Assembly: GCF_023156245.1 (NCBI RefSeq)
Contig: NZ_JAKZAH010000017.1
Location: 1-64,000 of the forward strand
From: Marinobacter bryozoorum
Lineage (GTDB): Bacteria; Pseudomonadota; Gammaproteobacteria; Pseudomonadales; Oleiphilaceae
DNA length: 64,000 bases
Direction: 5' to 3'
The translations under genes were made by a program, and so were the position numbers. The notes below the pieces were generated by a model that made no database searches, was not told where the DNA came from, and saw only the letters and a program-made list of their open reading frames with translations. Below, one piece after another: positions 11,557 through 22,826 of this stretch (position 1 is the stretch's first letter; every line of letters starts with the position of its first letter).

Positions 11557-14109
11557 TCAGGCTTTCGGGGGTGGCGGCGCCAGGACTTCCCGGGCACCGT
11601 TGTGGCCAGCCGGACTGACAACGCCAGCGGCTTCCATGGCATCCACCAGGTTGGCGGCCCGGTTGTAGCCAATCTTGAATTTGCGTTGAACCGAAGAGAT
11701 CGACACCCGGCGACCCTCTGTGACAAAGGCGACCGCCTCGTCAAACAGGCTGTCTCCTTCACTGTCGCCCCCCTCGCTCAGGGTCGGTACGCCGGGCAGA
11801 CTCTCACCCTCGGCACCATTAAGGACATCATCAACGTAATCTGGTTCCCCGCGGGCTTTCCAGGCGTTAACAATGCGGTGCACTTCGTCGTCGTCCACGA
11901 ACGCACCGTGAACACGTACCGGCAGGCCGGAGCCCGGCGGCAGGTAGAGCATGTCGCCGTGACCGAGGAGCTGCTCCGCACCGCCCTGGTCCAGCACAGT
12001 CCGCGAATCAATCTTCGAAGATACCTGGAACGAGATACGGGTCGGTATGTTGGCCTTGATAAGGCCGGTAATAACGTCGACAGACGGGCGCTGGGTGGCC
12101 AGGATCAGGTGAATGCCGGCGGCCCTCGCCTTCTGCGCAATACGGGCGATGAGCTCTTCCACCTTCTTGCCGACAATCATCATCATGTCGGCAAATTCGT
12201 CGATGACCACCACGATAAATGGCAGGGTTTCCAGTTCCGGACGCGCCTGCTCATCGTTATCCAGGTATTCGTCCGGCTTCCAGAGCGGATCCAGCAGTGG
12301 CTCACCGGCTGCGCGGGCATCCTTCACCTTCCGGTTATAGCCGGCAATGTTCCGTACGCCCAGGTTAGCCATCAACTTGTAGCGACGTTCCATCTCCGCC
12401 ACGCACCAGCGCAGGGCATTGGCGGCCTCCTTCATGTCGGTCACCACCGGCGACAGCAGGTGCGGGATGCCCTCGTAGATACTCAGTTCAAGCATCTTGG
12501 GGTCTACCATGATGAAGCGCACCTCTTCCGGCGTAGCCTTCAAAAGCATGCTCAGCAGCATGGCGTTAACACCAACGGATTTACCGGAGCCCGTGGTGCC
12601 AGCCACCAGCAGGTGGGGCATTTTCGACAAGTTGGCGACCATCGGGTTGCCACCGATGTCGTTGCCCAGGGCGAGCGTCAGGGCCGAGGAAGATTCGGCA
12701 AATACCCTCGCGCCGAGCACCTCACTGAGACGCACCATCTCCCGTTTCTCATTCGGGATCTCAATGCCCACCACCGATTTGCCGGGAATTACCTCAACAA
12801 CCCGGACACTCAGCACGGCCAGTGACCGGGCGAGGTCCTTTGCCAGGTTGGAAATCTTGCTCACCTTGACACCGGGGGCTGGCTTGATTTCGAAGCGGGT
12901 GATAACCGGACCGGGGTTTACCTCCACAACTTCCACGGTCACCCCGAAGTCCGCCAGCTTCTCTTCGAGCATACGAGACATGTGCTCCAGGGATTCCTCG
13001 GAGTAGCCCTTCTCCTGGTGCTCATCAGGCGGGTCCAGCAGGGTCAGTGGTGGAATCGGGCTTTCCAGGTCTTCGAGCAGGGAGGCCTGTTTGCGAGTCT
13101 TTTCCTTCTCGGCCTCACCGTCACCATCCCGCTTGAACGGTGAAATTTTCACCTTGCCGGCGCTGCCTGCAGACTTTGCTGGCCTAACGGGTTCTGGCTC
13201 CGGTTCCGGTTCGTCATCATCCCGGGAGCTGAAGCTTTCAAGCAGCACAGGTTCATCATCGTCCGACCGGCGGCGGCCCGCCCGGGAGTCTTCCTTACCC
13301 TTTGTGGGCTGGCTATCTTGGTCCCCGGCCCTATCCTTGCCACCAAACGGCCACAGCCGACGCCACCAGGGCTCCTTGTCGGAAACCTGCGCCTGCTCGG
13401 TCAGCAACGGCGGCTCCGATTTCTCGTCCGGCGGCGCCTTTTCCTGACTTGCATCCTGCGTACTATCCGAGGAAAAGAGCCCGCGCAGCCACGACAGCCC
13501 ATCAAGGGTGTAGCCACCGACCCGGTCCATCAGACTGAACCAGGAAAGCCCCGTAGTCACCGTCAGCGCGAACAGAAAAATAGCCACCAGGATCAGGGTG
13601 GTTGCCGGCAGGTTAAAGAACCGCACCATGGAGGAAGACACCGCCTGCCCCAGGACACCGCCGGAGGTGGCTCCAAGGCCAAATAGGGAATAAAGGGCCA
13701 ACAGGCTGCAGGCGGATAAAAGGATGAGCAGAAAGCCGCCAGTCCGCATCAGCAGCAAAGGCCAGTGCATTTCCAGTGGGTCGTGGCGCAGGCGTATCAG
13801 TAACAGGGCATAGCCCGCCACCATCACAGGGAACAGATAGGACACCTGCCCGAAGACATCCATCAGCAGGCTGGCGAGCCAGGCGCCAAAGGGCCCGGCC
13901 GCATTATCGACCCGCACGTCATGCCCGATAGATGCCCAGCCCGGATCGGAAGCACTGTAGGTGGCCAGTGCCATGGCAAGGAAGATGGCCAGTGCGATAA
14001 ACGCAATCACCAGGCCTTCCCTGGCCCCCTGGGCGACCAGGCGGCGAAACCGCTGCTGTTTTTCGGTGAGCTCTGCGGGGGCGTTGTCTTGCTTGCCGGT
14101 TTTAGCCAT
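11557..14109 (-). CDS. ftsK: DNA translocase FtsK
   Basis: FtsK sits in the division septum and pumps the chromosome termini apart. It has 850 residues from the ATG at 14109. Four or five membrane helices occupy about 35-190, a linker rich in Pro, Asp, Glu and Lys runs from about 215 to 365, and the motor follows, with Walker A GTTGSGKS at about 504-511 and Walker B ([12 protein letters not shown]) near 635. The C-terminal ~65 residues are the winged-helix gamma domain that reads the orienting DNA sequences ([20 protein letters not shown]). The linker is much shorter than in E. coli (1329 residues) but normal for pseudomonads. A GTG at 14124 with AGAGGA just upstream is an alternative start. 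Confidence 0.94.
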   Translation of the reverse strand: MAKTGKQDNAPAELTEKQQRFRRLVAQGAREGLVIAFIALAIFLAMALATYSASDPGWASIGHDVRVDNAAGPFGAWLASLLMDVFGQVSYLFPVMVAGYALLLIRLRHDPLEMHWPLLLMRTGGFLLILLSACSLLALYSLFGLGATSGGVLGQAVSSSMVRFFNLPATTLILVAIFLFALTVTTGLSWFSLMDRVGGYTLDGLSWLRGLFSSDSTQDASQEKAPPDEKSEPPLLTEQAQVSDKEPWWRRLWPFGGKDRAGDQDSQPTKGKEDSRAGRRRSDDDEPVLLESFSSRDDDEPEPEPEPVRPAKSAGSAGKVKISPFKRDGDGEAEKEKTRKQASLLEDLESPIPPLTLLDPPDEHQEKGYSEESLEHMSRMLEEKLADFGVTVEVVEVNPGPVITRFEIKPAPGVKVSKISNLAKDLARSLAVLSVRVVEVIPGKSVVGIEIPNEKREMVRLSEVLGARVFAESSSALTLALGNDIGGNPMVANLSKMPHLLVAGTTGSGKSVGVNAMLLSMLLKATPEEVRFIMVDPKMLELSIYEGIPHLLSPVVTDMKEAANALRWCVAEMERRYKLMANLGVRNIAGYNRKVKDARAAGEPLLDPLWKPDEYLDNDEQARPELETLPFIVVVIDEFADMMMIVGKKVEELIARIAQKARAAGIHLILATQRPSVDVITGLIKANIPTRISFQVSSKIDSRTVLDQGGAEQLLGHGDMLYLPPGSGLPVRVHGAFVDDDEVHRIVNAWKARGEPDYVDDVLNGAEGESLPGVPTLSEGGDSEGDSLFDEAVAFVTEGRRVSISSVQRKFKIGYNRAANLVDAMEAAGVVSPAGHNGAREVLAPPPPKA

Positions 14110-14166
14110 GAAGTCGGGACACAATCCTCTGCTGATGAAATGGCGACTGCATCAATACCGCCGGCA

Positions 14167-15390
14167 TCATAGACCGAGGGCCTGCAGCCCCCGCTTCATG
14201 TCGTTCTTCAAGTCTTCCAGGGCCTCAATGCCCACAGAAAGGCGGATCAGGTTGTCGGTAATCCCCGCCAGCGCCTTGTCTTCCGGTGACAGCCGGCCAT
14301 GGGTGGTGGTGCCGGGATGGGTAATGGTGGTTTTGACATCACCCAGGTTAGCCGTAATGGACACCATTCGGGTGGCATCGATAAAGGCCCAGGCTTCAGG
14401 CTGCCCCCCGCTGACGGTGAACGACAACACACCGCCGTAGCCATCCTGCTGGCGACTGGCCAGCTGGTGCTGGGGGTGACTCTCAAGGCCCGCGTAATGA
14501 ACCTTTTCGACCCCTGGCTGCAGCTCAAGCCAACGGGCCAACTGTAACGCATTCTCACAGTGGGCACGCATACGGATTGGTAAGGTTTCCAGCCCCTTAT
14601 GGAACACCCAGGCATTGAAAGGGCTCATGGTCGGCCCGGCGGAGCGCAGGAAACCGTAAACCTCTTCCATAAGCGCCTGGCCACCGACCACCACACCGCC
14701 GACACAGCGACCCTGCCCGTCCAGGTACTTGGTCGCGGAATGGATAACGATATCCGCGCCGAATTCCAGCGGTCGCTGCAGCACGGGCGTACAAAAGCAG
14801 TTGTCCACCACAAACAGGGCGTCGTTGTCGTGGGCGAGTTCTGCCAGGGCAGCCATGTCGGCGACTTCGCACAGGGGATTCGACGGTGTCTCGATAAAGA
14901 GCATGCGGGTACGCTCGTTCACGGCGCTCCGCCAGCCGTCCATATCGGTCAGCCCGACAAAGCTGGTGGTTACACCAAAACGAGCCAGGTACTTCTGGAA
15001 CAGCACATTGGTCGTGCCGAAAACACCCCGCGAACATACCACATGGTCGCCGCTTTTCAGCAGTGACATACAGGTCGCCAGGATGGCGGCCATGCCGGAT
15101 GCCGTTGCCACGGCGCGCTCCCCGCCCTCCATGGCCGCAATGCGCTCCTCGAAGGCCCGCACCGTCGGGTTGGTGAAGCGGGAATAGATATTACCCGGCT
15201 CCTCGCCGCCAAAGCGCGCGGCCGCCTGGGCTGCACTGCCATAAACGAAACTCGAAGTGGGAAAGATGGCATCACTGTGCTCCAGCTCACCGGTACGGTG
15301 CTGCCCTGCCCTGACCGCAAGGGTATCCACCGAGACCCCGTCCAGGTCAGCTTCCGGAATCAGAATGTGCTCTTCACGGCGTTGCGTCAT
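14167..15390 (-). CDS. metZ: O-succinylhomoserine sulfhydrylase
   Basis: MetZ is a PLP enzyme that makes homocysteine directly from O-succinylhomoserine and sulfide in the methionine pathway. It has 407 residues. The PLP-binding lysine is K221 (HSATKYLDGQ), and the Cys/Met-metabolism fold motifs are present (YSRFTNPTVRAFE, ETPSNPL). An in-frame extension up to 15573 is rejected because it overlaps purF and carries non-family residues; the ATG at 15390 lies 13 bases after the purF stop. The order purF-metZ and the family subtype match P. aeruginosa metZ rather than metB or metC. It is the last gene of the truA-to-metZ series; ftsK begins 57 bases later. Confidence 0.93.
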   Translation of the reverse strand: MTQRREEHILIPEADLDGVSVDTLAVRAGQHRTGELEHSDAIFPTSSFVYGSAAQAAARFGGEEPGNIYSRFTNPTVRAFEERIAAMEGGERAVATASGMAAILATCMSLLKSGDHVVCSRGVFGTTNVLFQKYLARFGVTTSFVGLTDMDGWRSAVNERTRMLFIETPSNPLCEVADMAALAELAHDNDALFVVDNCFCTPVLQRPLEFGADIVIHSATKYLDGQGRCVGGVVVGGQALMEEVYGFLRSAGPTMSPFNAWVFHKGLETLPIRMRAHCENALQLARWLELQPGVEKVHYAGLESHPQHQLASRQQDGYGGVLSFTVSGGQPEAWAFIDATRMVSITANLGDVKTTITHPGTTTHGRLSPEDKALAGITDNLIRLSVGIEALEDLKNDMKRGLQALGL

Positions 15391-15403
15391 GTTGTTCCAG
15401 GCC

Positions 15404-16927
15404 TCAGTCTTCGTCGTTATGCAGGTCGATAATACCGTTATCTTCAGGAAGACCCGCCTGGGCCGCTTCCCGGGCCTCGTCCCCCCGAAGGGCGTCCAGG
15501 CGCGCCAGGTAGGCCTCATCGACATCGCCGGTAATGTACTTGCCATTGAAGACAGAACACTCCCAGCCCTCAATGTCCGGGTTCACATCATCGACACAGG
15601 ACACAAGGTCTTCCAGGTCCTGGTACACCAGCCAGTCGGCACCGATAAGGGTCTGGATTTCCTCCACGGTACGATCATGGGCGATCAGCTCCCGGGGCGA
15701 CGGCATATCGATACCGTAGACATTGGGGAAGCGTACGGGGGGTGCTGCAGAGGCGAAGTAGACCTTGCGGGCGCCGGCGTCCCGGGCCATCTGGATAATT
15801 TCGTGGCAGGTGGTGCCCCGTACGATGGAGTCATCCACCAGCATCACATTCTTGCCGCGAAACTCCAGGTCGATGGGATTGAGTTTCTGGCGCACGGATT
15901 TTTTGCGCATTTTCTGGCCGGGCATGATGAATGTGCGGCCAATGTAGCGATTCCTGATAAACCCTTCCCGGAATTTCACTCCCAGGCGGTGGGCCATCTG
16001 CAGAGCGGAGGTTCGGCTGGTGTCCGGAATGGGTACCACGACGTCGATATCGTGGTCGGGACATTCCCGCAGCACCTTGTCCGCCAGGGTTTCCCCCATG
16101 CGCAGGCGGGCCTTGTAGACCGAAACCTGGTCCATGATGGAGTCCGGGCGGGCGAAGTACACATGCTCGAAAATACAGGGGTTCAGGCTGGGGGCCTCGG
16201 CACATTGCTGGGTGTAGAGGGTACCGTCGGTTTCGATATACACCGCCTCGCCCGGGGCGATATCCCTGACCAGCTTGAAGCCCGCCGCACTGAGGGCCAC
16301 GCTTTCAGAGGCGATCATGTACTCTTTGCCCTCGTCGGTCTCACGCACGCCGTAACAGGCGGGGCGGATACCGTTGGGGTCGCGGAAGCCGACAATGCCG
16401 TAACCGGTGATCATGGCAATCACCGCATAGGCGCCACGGCAGCGCTTGTGAACGGCGCGCACGGCAGCAAAGATTTCTTCCTTGCTTGGATCGAGCTTGC
16501 CCAGCTTCTGCAGCTCATGGGCAAACACGTTCAGCAGGACTTCTGAATCGGAATTGGTATTGATATGGCGCAGGTCTGTGCGGAACAGGTCCCGGGCCAG
16601 CTCATCAGCATTGGTCAGGTTGCCATTATGCGCCAGCGTAATCCCGTAGGGGCTGTTGACATAGAACGGCTGGGCCTCCGCCGAGCTGGAACTGCCTGCA
16701 GTAGGGTAACGTACATGGCCGATACCGACATTACCTACCAAGCGACGCATGTGGGAGGTACGGAAGACGTCACGCACCAGGCCATTGTCCTTACGCAGAA
16801 AGAAGCGGTCATCCTGGAAAGTTACGATACCGGCCGCATCCTGGCCCCGGTGCTGGAGTACCGTCAGGGCGTCATACAACGCCTGATTGACATACTGCGT
16901 ACTGACAATTCCTACAATTCCACACAT
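15404..16927 (-). CDS. purF: Amidophosphoribosyltransferase
   Basis: PurF makes 5-phosphoribosylamine from PRPP and glutamine, the committed step of purine synthesis. It has 507 residues. The mature N-terminus is the nucleophile Cys2 (MCGIVGIVS), which marks the glutaminase domain, and the PRPP loop is plain ([13 protein letters not shown], about 363-375). It follows cvpA after 40 bases, the same pairing as in E. coli and Pseudomonas, and precedes metZ. A PurR operator was not recognisable by eye. Confidence 0.97.
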   Translation of the reverse strand: MCGIVGIVSTQYVNQALYDALTVLQHRGQDAAGIVTFQDDRFFLRKDNGLVRDVFRTSHMRRLVGNVGIGHVRYPTAGSSSSAEAQPFYVNSPYGITLAHNGNLTNADELARDLFRTDLRHINTNSDSEVLLNVFAHELQKLGKLDPSKEEIFAAVRAVHKRCRGAYAVIAMITGYGIVGFRDPNGIRPACYGVRETDEGKEYMIASESVALSAAGFKLVRDIAPGEAVYIETDGTLYTQQCAEAPSLNPCIFEHVYFARPDSIMDQVSVYKARLRMGETLADKVLRECPDHDIDVVVPIPDTSRTSALQMAHRLGVKFREGFIRNRYIGRTFIMPGQKMRKKSVRQKLNPIDLEFRGKNVMLVDDSIVRGTTCHEIIQMARDAGARKVYFASAAPPVRFPNVYGIDMPSPRELIAHDRTVEEIQTLIGADWLVYQDLEDLVSCVDDVNPDIEGWECSVFNGKYITGDVDEAYLARLDALRGDEAREAAQAGLPEDNGIIDLHNDED

Positions 16928-16967
16928 GGGTGCTGCGTTCTCCAGAACATTGAAACTACGGTGTTGC

Positions 16968-17525
16968 CTAGAAGGCCTGAGACTTTACCGCCTCGGACAT
17001 GTGCCCACGGACCACTTCGCCGGATGGCGCCGGCCCGAGGAAGCGCTCGAATTCGTCTCCGAAGGTACGACGGGACCAGTCCTCCACGACGCTCAGCCGC
17101 TCGATCATCACAGATGTCCGCCACCAGGTATCCTCAGCCAGCGGGGTATAACGGGTAAAGGCGATGGCGACGACGACCACGACCAGGCCCCTCAAGAGGC
17201 CGAAAACCATGCCCAGAACCCGGTCGGTGGCACTGAGGCCAGTAACCCGGACCAGGTGGCCAATCAGGTTATTGATGATGGCCCCGACGATCAGCGTTGC
17301 CACGAACAGTATGGCAAAGGCCGCAATCAGGCGAACCAGCGGTGTTTCCACCGTACCGGCAAGGAGGGACTGCATCTGGGGATGAAAGGTGCGGGCGACA
17401 ATGAACGCAGCCACCCAGGTAACGAGCGACAGGGCCTCCCTGACAAAGCCCCTTTTAAGGCTGATCAGGGTGGAAATTGTCAGCAGGGCGATGATGACCC
17501 AGTCGATCCAGATCAGCGCGTTCAT
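16968..17525 (-). CDS. cvpA: CvpA-family inner-membrane protein
   Basis: This membrane protein of 185 residues has four predicted helices: about 5-22, 28-47, 62-85 and 100-122. E. coli CvpA is needed for colicin V production and affects envelope stress and bile resistance; its molecular role is unclear. A cytoplasmic C-terminal tail of about 60 residues is charged. It lies immediately upstream of purF, its usual partner in gammaproteobacteria, and is probably co-transcribed with it. Confidence 0.9.
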   Translation of the reverse strand: MNALIWIDWVIIALLTISTLISLKRGFVREALSLVTWVAAFIVARTFHPQMQSLLAGTVETPLVRLIAAFAILFVATLIVGAIINNLIGHLVRVTGLSATDRVLGMVFGLLRGLVVVVVAIAFTRYTPLAEDTWWRTSVMIERLSVVEDWSRRTFGDEFERFLGPAPSGEVVRGHMSEAVKSQAF

Positions 17526-17665
17526 GAATTACCCGGTGAAGAACAGGAACCGCGAATTCTATCAGGAATCACCGGTAACCCAAACCACCTGGCCTGACAA
17601 CGATGCGGCGGCGCGACCGGAAACAACCTGGCGCCCTGCCCTGCCTTTGCGTCCCCGGGAAACGC

Positions 17666-18370
17666 TCAGCCTTCGCCCCGGGTAACCAGGGACTTGATAC
17701 CGAACGCCTCATCCAGCACTGCCTTGGCCTTCTCTGCCTCTGCCTTCTCGGCAAACGGACCGGAAAAAACCCGCAACAATCGTTGATCACCACGGGTAAC
17801 TTCCTGCAGGTGGGCACCATAGCCCCTTTCGCGAACACGGTCCCGCAGTCGACGGGCGTTGCCTTCATCCCCGAAGCTACCCAACTGTATTACCCAGGCG
17901 CCGGCCAGGGTACGCTCGTAGTCGGCATTTTCACTGTCCTCGGCCGCAGAAGCCGTTACAGCGGGCTCTTCAGGCTCAGTTTCAGTCGTAGCGCCCTCGG
18001 TTTCCCGTGCTGACTGCTGAGATTGCGCCTGCCCGGCCGTACCTGTGCTGGCTGGCTCTTGCTCAACCACTACCGGCGCTGACTCCTCGGCGGGTTCCAC
18101 GGGCTTTTCTCCGGCCACAGTGCCCTCGTCTCCCATAGCAGGATCTTCAAGCATATCCCGGGCGGGTGGCTCCGCTTCCTCGACACGGTAATCCGGCACG
18201 CCCTCCAGTGGGTCTTCGTCTTCCGGTACATTGACCTCGGGGAACGGAGGTTCCTCCGGGATATCCAGGGAGCGCACGGCGCGCTCATCATGGGGTTCGT
18301 CAAACATCATTGGCAGAAAAATCACCACCAGTGAAATCAGTACCAATGCGCCTATGATCCGCTGTTTCAT
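17666..18370 (-). CDS. SPOR-domain protein (DedD-like)
   Basis: This is a bitopic inner-membrane protein of 234 residues. A short basic N-terminus and one helix (about 5-22, IIGALVLISLVVIFLPMM) anchor it, a linker rich in Glu, Pro and Ala spans about 25-155, and a C-terminal SPOR domain (about 158-230; WVIQLGSFGDEGNARRL, LLRVFSGPF) binds denuded septal peptidoglycan. This architecture and the folC-SPOR-cvpA order match E. coli dedD, a division protein. The start at 18370 has GGTGAG 5 bases upstream; the in-frame start at 18409 adds residues ahead of the anchor and is rejected. It pairs functionally with FtsK in this window. Confidence 0.87.
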   Translation of the reverse strand: MKQRIIGALVLISLVVIFLPMMFDEPHDERAVRSLDIPEEPPFPEVNVPEDEDPLEGVPDYRVEEAEPPARDMLEDPAMGDEGTVAGEKPVEPAEESAPVVVEQEPASTGTAGQAQSQQSARETEGATTETEPEEPAVTASAAEDSENADYERTLAGAWVIQLGSFGDEGNARRLRDRVRERGYGAHLQEVTRGDQRLLRVFSGPFAEKAEAEKAKAVLDEAFGIKSLVTRGEG

Positions 18371-18503
18371 TCCACTCACCTTACGTCGGCTCCCTGTTGG
18401 AGGCGCCAATACCTGTGAATATAACTGCCGTAAAACCCCAACTCAAAGCGGTAGCGGGTCTATGACCAATTTGTAAGACGTTTCGCGAGCCTGGCCCGGG
18501 ACA

Positions 18504-19817
18504 CTAGCTGAAGTAACGCTTCCCTTCCGCGACGGAGAAAAAGGAACCTAATATCAACACCAACCCATCAGTGCCTGCACTGACCAGCGCGGCTGCCGTG
18601 GCCTCCGCTATGGTTTCACACGTTGCCAGTCGCTCTGCTGGAATCACCGCTTTCACTCGCCCGGTAAGTGTTTCGGAGGACAGGCCACGGGGCACGTCCA
18701 GCCCGGCGATAAACCACTGGTCGACAATCGGGGCGAGGGCCCTGGCTACGCCGGCCGAATCCTTGTCCGACAGCCCTCCATAAACCGCGACTACCCGGCT
18801 ATAGCCGGAAGTGCGGCGCAGAAACTCCAGGCGCCGGAACAGCCAGTGTGCGGCATGGGGGTTGTGGCCTACGTCGGCGAACACATCCGGGCGCCTTGCC
18901 AGCCGCTCAAACCTGCCTGGCAGGGAGACCGACGAAAGCACCTCACCGATACGCTGGTCCGACAGCGGCAGGCCCAGCTCGATCGCCGCCACGGACGCAG
19001 CCGCCAGGCTGTTAACAGGCAGGCGGTCCGGCGGAACCGGCACCCGGTGACCGGCATCCGTCTCAAGGACAAACCGGCCGGAATCATTGCTGACGAGGTA
19101 CCCCTTGCCCGGCCGCAGCAGCCGTACTCGTTGGGCACTGGCCTGCTGTAATACCGACGGCGGCGGATCCAGGTCTGCGTATACCGCGGTCTGTCCCGGC
19201 CTCAGTATACCGGCCTTCTCGTAACCGATGGTGTCGCGGTCATCACCAAGCCAGGCAGTATGGTCCAGGTCTACCGAGGTGATAATCGCGAGGTCAGCAT
19301 CCAGCACGTTGACTGCATCAAGGCGGCCCCCGAGGCCGACTTCCAGCACCATATTGTCAACACCCGCCTCAACCATCACCAGGAAGGCAGCAAGGGTTCC
19401 GTATTCGAAATAGGTCAGGCTGATATCACGCCGGGCGGCTTCGACTTGTTCAAAGGCGCGGATCAAGGCTTCGTCTGAGACATTCTGCCCATTGAGGCGC
19501 ACACGCTCGTTATAGGCGAGCAGATGGGGGGAGGTATACGTGCCGACCGTCTCACCCGCAGCCAGCAACAGGGCTTCCAGTGCGGCAACGGTGCTGCCCT
19601 TGCCGTTGGTTCCGCCGACGGTGATCACCCGGGCTTCGGGGGAGCCGGGCATCAGGCGCCGGAGAACCAGCAGAACGCGTTCGAGCCCGAGGTCCATCTC
19701 TACCGGGTGGATCGATTCCAGGTAAGCCAGCCACTGGTCGAGAGTAGCGCCCGGCCCGGGGGCCGGGACTGTGTCACTCGCGGGCATCGGCCGTATCGGG
19801 GCTGTCAGGCCGCTCAC
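18504..19817 (-). CDS. folC: Dihydrofolate/folylpolyglutamate synthase
   Basis: FolC adds glutamate to dihydropteroate and extends the polyglutamate tail of folates. It has 437 residues from a GTG at 19817. The Mur-ligase-like ATP loop is visible ([10 protein letters not shown], about 67-76), as are the dihydropteroate-binding region ([12 protein letters not shown]) and a downstream [11 protein letters not shown] motif. The gene overlaps the end of accD by about 40 bases if the GTG is used; an ATG at 19787 would shorten the overlap to about 14 bases and give 427 residues, but it has no better binding site. The accD-folC-SPOR order is conserved across gammaproteobacteria. PabB at 45 kb supplies the same pathway. 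Confidence 0.93.
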   Translation of the reverse strand: MSGLTAPIRPMPASDTVPAPGPGATLDQWLAYLESIHPVEMDLGLERVLLVLRRLMPGSPEARVITVGGTNGKGSTVAALEALLLAAGETVGTYTSPHLLAYNERVRLNGQNVSDEALIRAFEQVEAARRDISLTYFEYGTLAAFLVMVEAGVDNMVLEVGLGGRLDAVNVLDADLAIITSVDLDHTAWLGDDRDTIGYEKAGILRPGQTAVYADLDPPPSVLQQASAQRVRLLRPGKGYLVSNDSGRFVLETDAGHRVPVPPDRLPVNSLAAASVAAIELGLPLSDQRIGEVLSSVSLPGRFERLARRPDVFADVGHNPHAAHWLFRRLEFLRRTSGYSRVVAVYGGLSDKDSAGVARALAPIVDQWFIAGLDVPRGLSSETLTGRVKAVIPAERLATCETIAEATAAALVSAGTDGLVLILGSFFSVAEGKRYFS

Positions 19818-20709
19818 TCACCTCGAATTCGATGGGGGCTTCACTGGCCGGTTGCTCCTGGCCGGTAAACTTGGCCAGAACCGAGGCGATGCGCTCACGC
19901 ATCTTGTGCCGGTGCAGGATCATATCGATCGCACCGTGCTCCAGCAGGAACTCACTGCGCTGGAAGCCTTCCGGAAGCTTCTCCCGCACCGTCTGCTCGA
20001 TAACCCGGGGGCCGGCAAAGCCGATCAGCGCATAGGGCTCGGCAATGTTCAGGTCACCGAGCATTGCCAGGCTGGCAGAAACCCCACCGAATACCGGATC
20101 GGTCATTACAGAGATATAGGGGATGCCTTCTTGCTTCATACGCTCCAGTACGGCGGCCGTCTTGGACATCTGCATCAGCGAGAGGATGGCCTCCTGCATA
20201 CGGGCGCCGCCGGAGGCTGAAAAACAAACAAGCGGGATACGCTCTTCCAGGCAGATATTGGCCGCCTGTACGAACTTCTCACCGACCACCTGCCCCATGG
20301 AGCCACCGAGGAAGTTGAACTCGAAGGCACAGGCCACCAGGGGAATCCCCAGCGTACGGCCTTTCATGACCACCAGGGCATCTTTCTCACCGGTAGCTTT
20401 CTGGTTCTGGGACAGTCGCTCCTTGTAACGACGGGTGTCCTTGAACTTGAGCCGGTCCCAGGGTTCCAGGTCGGTAGCCACTTCCTCGCGGCCATCCTCG
20501 TCCAGGAAAATCTCCAGACGACGCCGGGCCGTTACCCGCAGGTGGTGATTGCACTTGGGGCAGACATCCAGGTTCTTGTCCAGCTCAGGCTTGTAGAGAA
20601 AGGCACCACACTTGGGGCATTTCTTCCAGAGCCCTTCCGGCACACCAGTCCGCTGCCTGGATTCCGAGCGAATCTTGCTCGGCATGATCTTGTCTAGCCA
20701 GTTACTCAT
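19774..20709 (-). CDS. accD: Acetyl-CoA carboxylase carboxyltransferase, beta subunit
   Basis: AccD with AccA transfers the carboxyl group from biotin to acetyl-CoA, making malonyl-CoA. It has 311 residues. The N-terminal four-cysteine zinc ribbon is complete (C31, C34, C50, C53) and the crotonase-like carboxyltransferase fold follows ([10 protein letters not shown], then [20 protein letters not shown]). The C-terminal ~25 residues are acidic and lie in the overlap with folC. The gene stands 40 bases after trpA. FabI, the KAS III and AccD belong to the same fatty-acid supply route. Confidence 0.96.
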   Translation of the reverse strand: MSNWLDKIMPSKIRSESRQRTGVPEGLWKKCPKCGAFLYKPELDKNLDVCPKCNHHLRVTARRRLEIFLDEDGREEVATDLEPWDRLKFKDTRRYKERLSQNQKATGEKDALVVMKGRTLGIPLVACAFEFNFLGGSMGQVVGEKFVQAANICLEERIPLVCFSASGGARMQEAILSLMQMSKTAAVLERMKQEGIPYISVMTDPVFGGVSASLAMLGDLNIAEPYALIGFAGPRVIEQTVREKLPEGFQRSEFLLEHGAIDMILHRHKMRERIASVLAKFTGQEQPASEAPIEFEVSERPDSPDTADARE

Positions 20710-20749
20710 GTTGTCATCCTGTCATTTCATGCCGACTGAACGGGCGGCC

Positions 20750-21562
20750 TCAGGAGGCCTTGCCGTCCAGCGCTTCGCGCATCGGGTGCAACAGATCCGT
20801 CAGGGCCTGCCTGAGAGCGGCTGGATCTGCCTGGTGGTGGGCTATTGTATCCACCAGCACAGAACCGACTATTACACCATCGGATACCTTACCCACCGCT
20901 GCCGCAGTTTCTGCGTCACGTATCCCGAAACCGACGCCCACGGGCAGTGCGGTGATCCGGTGAACATTAGCCACCTTGCGACCAACCTCGTCCACATCAA
21001 TGGACGCAGAACCGGTCACACCCTTGATTGAAACATAGTACACATACCCGGAAGAGTGTTCACTGATTGCACGTATCCGGTCATCGGTTGTGGTGGGTGC
21101 CAGCAGGAATATCGGATCCATCTGTCGCTGGGAGAACAACGGCGCTACGTCATCCGCTTCTTCCGGCGGCAGGTCAACCGTCAGGATACCATCGACACCC
21201 GCCTCGGCAGATGCGTCGGCGAAGGCCTCGTAGCCCATGGCCTCCATCGGGTTGAGATAGCCCATCAGCACCACCGGTGTGGTCTGATCCTTCTCCCGAA
21301 ACGTTTTGACCATGCCAATCACCTGACGAAGTGAAGTGCCATGTTTGAGTGCACGCTCGCAAGCCAGCTGGATCACCGGCCCGTCCGCCATGGGATCCGA
21401 GAATGGCACACCGAGTTCGATAATGTCTGCGCCAGCCGCTGCCAGCGTGTGCATCAGGTCCACGGTCTGATCCGGATGGGGATCACCGGCAGTAATGTAG
21501 GGAATCAAAGCCTTGCGACCCTGCTCCTTGAGGTTTTCAAGCACCCCTGCAATGCGACTCAT
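20750..21562 (-). CDS. trpA: Tryptophan synthase alpha chain
   Basis: TrpA cleaves indole-3-glycerol phosphate and channels indole to TrpB. It has 270 residues. The catalytic residues E49 and D60 sit in the expected context ([16 protein letters not shown]). The start at 21562 has AGGAG 6-10 bases upstream; the longer in-frame version reaching 21721 runs into trpB and is rejected. The stop is followed by accD after 40 bases. With trpF and trpB it forms a contiguous trpFBA unit; trpE, trpG, trpD and trpC are not in this window. Confidence 0.95.
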   Translation of the reverse strand: MSRIAGVLENLKEQGRKALIPYITAGDPHPDQTVDLMHTLAAAGADIIELGVPFSDPMADGPVIQLACERALKHGTSLRQVIGMVKTFREKDQTTPVVLMGYLNPMEAMGYEAFADASAEAGVDGILTVDLPPEEADDVAPLFSQRQMDPIFLLAPTTTDDRIRAISEHSSGYVYYVSIKGVTGSASIDVDEVGRKVANVHRITALPVGVGFGIRDAETAAAVGKVSDGVIVGSVLVDTIAHHQADPAALRQALTDLLHPMREALDGKAS

Positions 21563-21605
21563 GCCTGCTCCTGTAAAAAATGAATCCTGTTTGCCATTGC
21601 GCGGA

Positions 21606-22826
21606 TCAGACCTCGATACCATCGAGCTCTGCAATGGTATGGATATCCTTGTCACCGCGACCGGACACATTGATAACAACCATCTGGTCCTTATCCATGG
21701 TGGCAGCCAGCTTGGTGGCATAGGCCACGGCGTGGGAAGACTCCAGGGCCGGCATGATGCCTTCCACCCGGGTAAGCATGCGGAACGCGTCCAGTGCTTC
21801 CTGGTCCGTTACCGACACATAGTTAGCCCGGCCAATATCTTTCAGCCAGCTGTGCTCAGGCCCTACTCCCGGATAGTCCAGGCCAGCAGAGACAGAGTGA
21901 GTACCAGCAATCTGGCCGTTATCGTCTTCCATCAGATAGGTTCGGTTACCGTGGAGAACACCCGGGCGTCCCGCTGCCAGCGGTGCCGCGTGCTGGCCGG
22001 TTTCAATGCCCAGGCCGCCAGCCTCGACACCATAGAGCTGTACCGACTCATCAGTGAGGAACGGATAGAACATACCGATGGCGTTGGATCCCCCGCCCAC
22101 GCAGGCCACCAGGGCATCCGGCAGCTTGCCGGCCTGTTCAAGGGCCTGTGCCCGGGTCTCGCGACCGATCACCGCCTGGAAGTCCCGGACCAGCAGCGGA
22201 TAGGGATGGGGCCCGGCGACGGTCCCGATAATATAGAAGGTCTCATCCACGTTGGCGACCCAGTCCCGCATGGCCTCGTTCATGGCGTCCTTGAGGGTGC
22301 GGGTTCCACTCTCAACGGCATGGACTTCCGCGCCCAGCAGTTTCATGCGATATACGTTCAGGGACTGACGGCGAACATCTTCTGAACCCATGAAGACGTG
22401 ACACTCCAGGCCCAGGCGGGCGCATACAGTAGCGGTGGCCACGCCATGTTGACCGGCACCAGTCTCGGCGATAATGCGCTTCTTGCCCAGAAACGACGCC
22501 AGCAGCGCCTGGCCGATGGTGTTGTTCACCTTGTGGGCTCCGGTGTGATTGAGGTCTTCGCGCTTGAGCCAGATCTGGGCTCCGCCGGTTTCCCGGGTCA
22601 GTCGCTCGGCGAGGTACAGCGGGCTGGGACGACCCACATAGTGGGCCAGGTCCTTGTCAAAGGCGGCCTGGAATTCCGGGTCCTTCTTGAGACGAAGGTA
22701 CTCGCGCTCCAGGGTCATCAGGGAGTCCATCAGGGTTTCAGACACGAACCGGCCGCCGTAGGCGCCAAAGTGCCCCCTGGCGTCCGGCAGATGGCTCAGC
22801 ATTTCTTCAGTCAGTTTGGTTGACAC
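21606..22826 (-). CDS. trpB: Tryptophan synthase beta chain
   Basis: TrpB joins indole with serine in a PLP-dependent reaction. It has 406 residues. The PLP lysine is K99 (NHTGAHKVN), and the phosphate-binding glycine loop (GGGSNAIG) and the N-terminal [13 protein letters not shown] segment are typical of the TrpB1 type that works with TrpA. It starts with GTG at 22826, with GAGG 6-10 bases upstream; its first 20 bases overlap the end of trpF, which suggests coupled translation. Confidence 0.96.
   Translation of the reverse strand: MSTKLTEEMLSHLPDARGHFGAYGGRFVSETLMDSLMTLEREYLRLKKDPEFQAAFDKDLAHYVGRPSPLYLAERLTRETGGAQIWLKREDLNHTGAHKVNNTIGQALLASFLGKKRIIAETGAGQHGVATATVCARLGLECHVFMGSEDVRRQSLNVYRMKLLGAEVHAVESGTRTLKDAMNEAMRDWVANVDETFYIIGTVAGPHPYPLLVRDFQAVIGRETRAQALEQAGKLPDALVACVGGGSNAIGMFYPFLTDESVQLYGVEAGGLGIETGQHAAPLAAGRPGVLHGNRTYLMEDDNGQIAGTHSVSAGLDYPGVGPEHSWLKDIGRANYVSVTDQEALDAFRMLTRVEGIMPALESSHAVAYATKLAATMDKDQMVVINVSGRGDKDIHTIAELDGIEV

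Noticed and set aside
15391-15573. N-terminal extension of metZ
   Set aside because: It overlaps purF, is basic and unlike MetZ proteins; the ATG at 15390 gives the family length.
18410-18503. Search for a terminator or promoter between folC and the SPOR gene
   Set aside because: No stem or consensus hexamers were convincing by eye.
21563-21721. N-terminal extension of trpA
   Set aside because: It reads antisense-like sequence through the gap into trpB; the ATG at 21562 has a good ribosome binding site.
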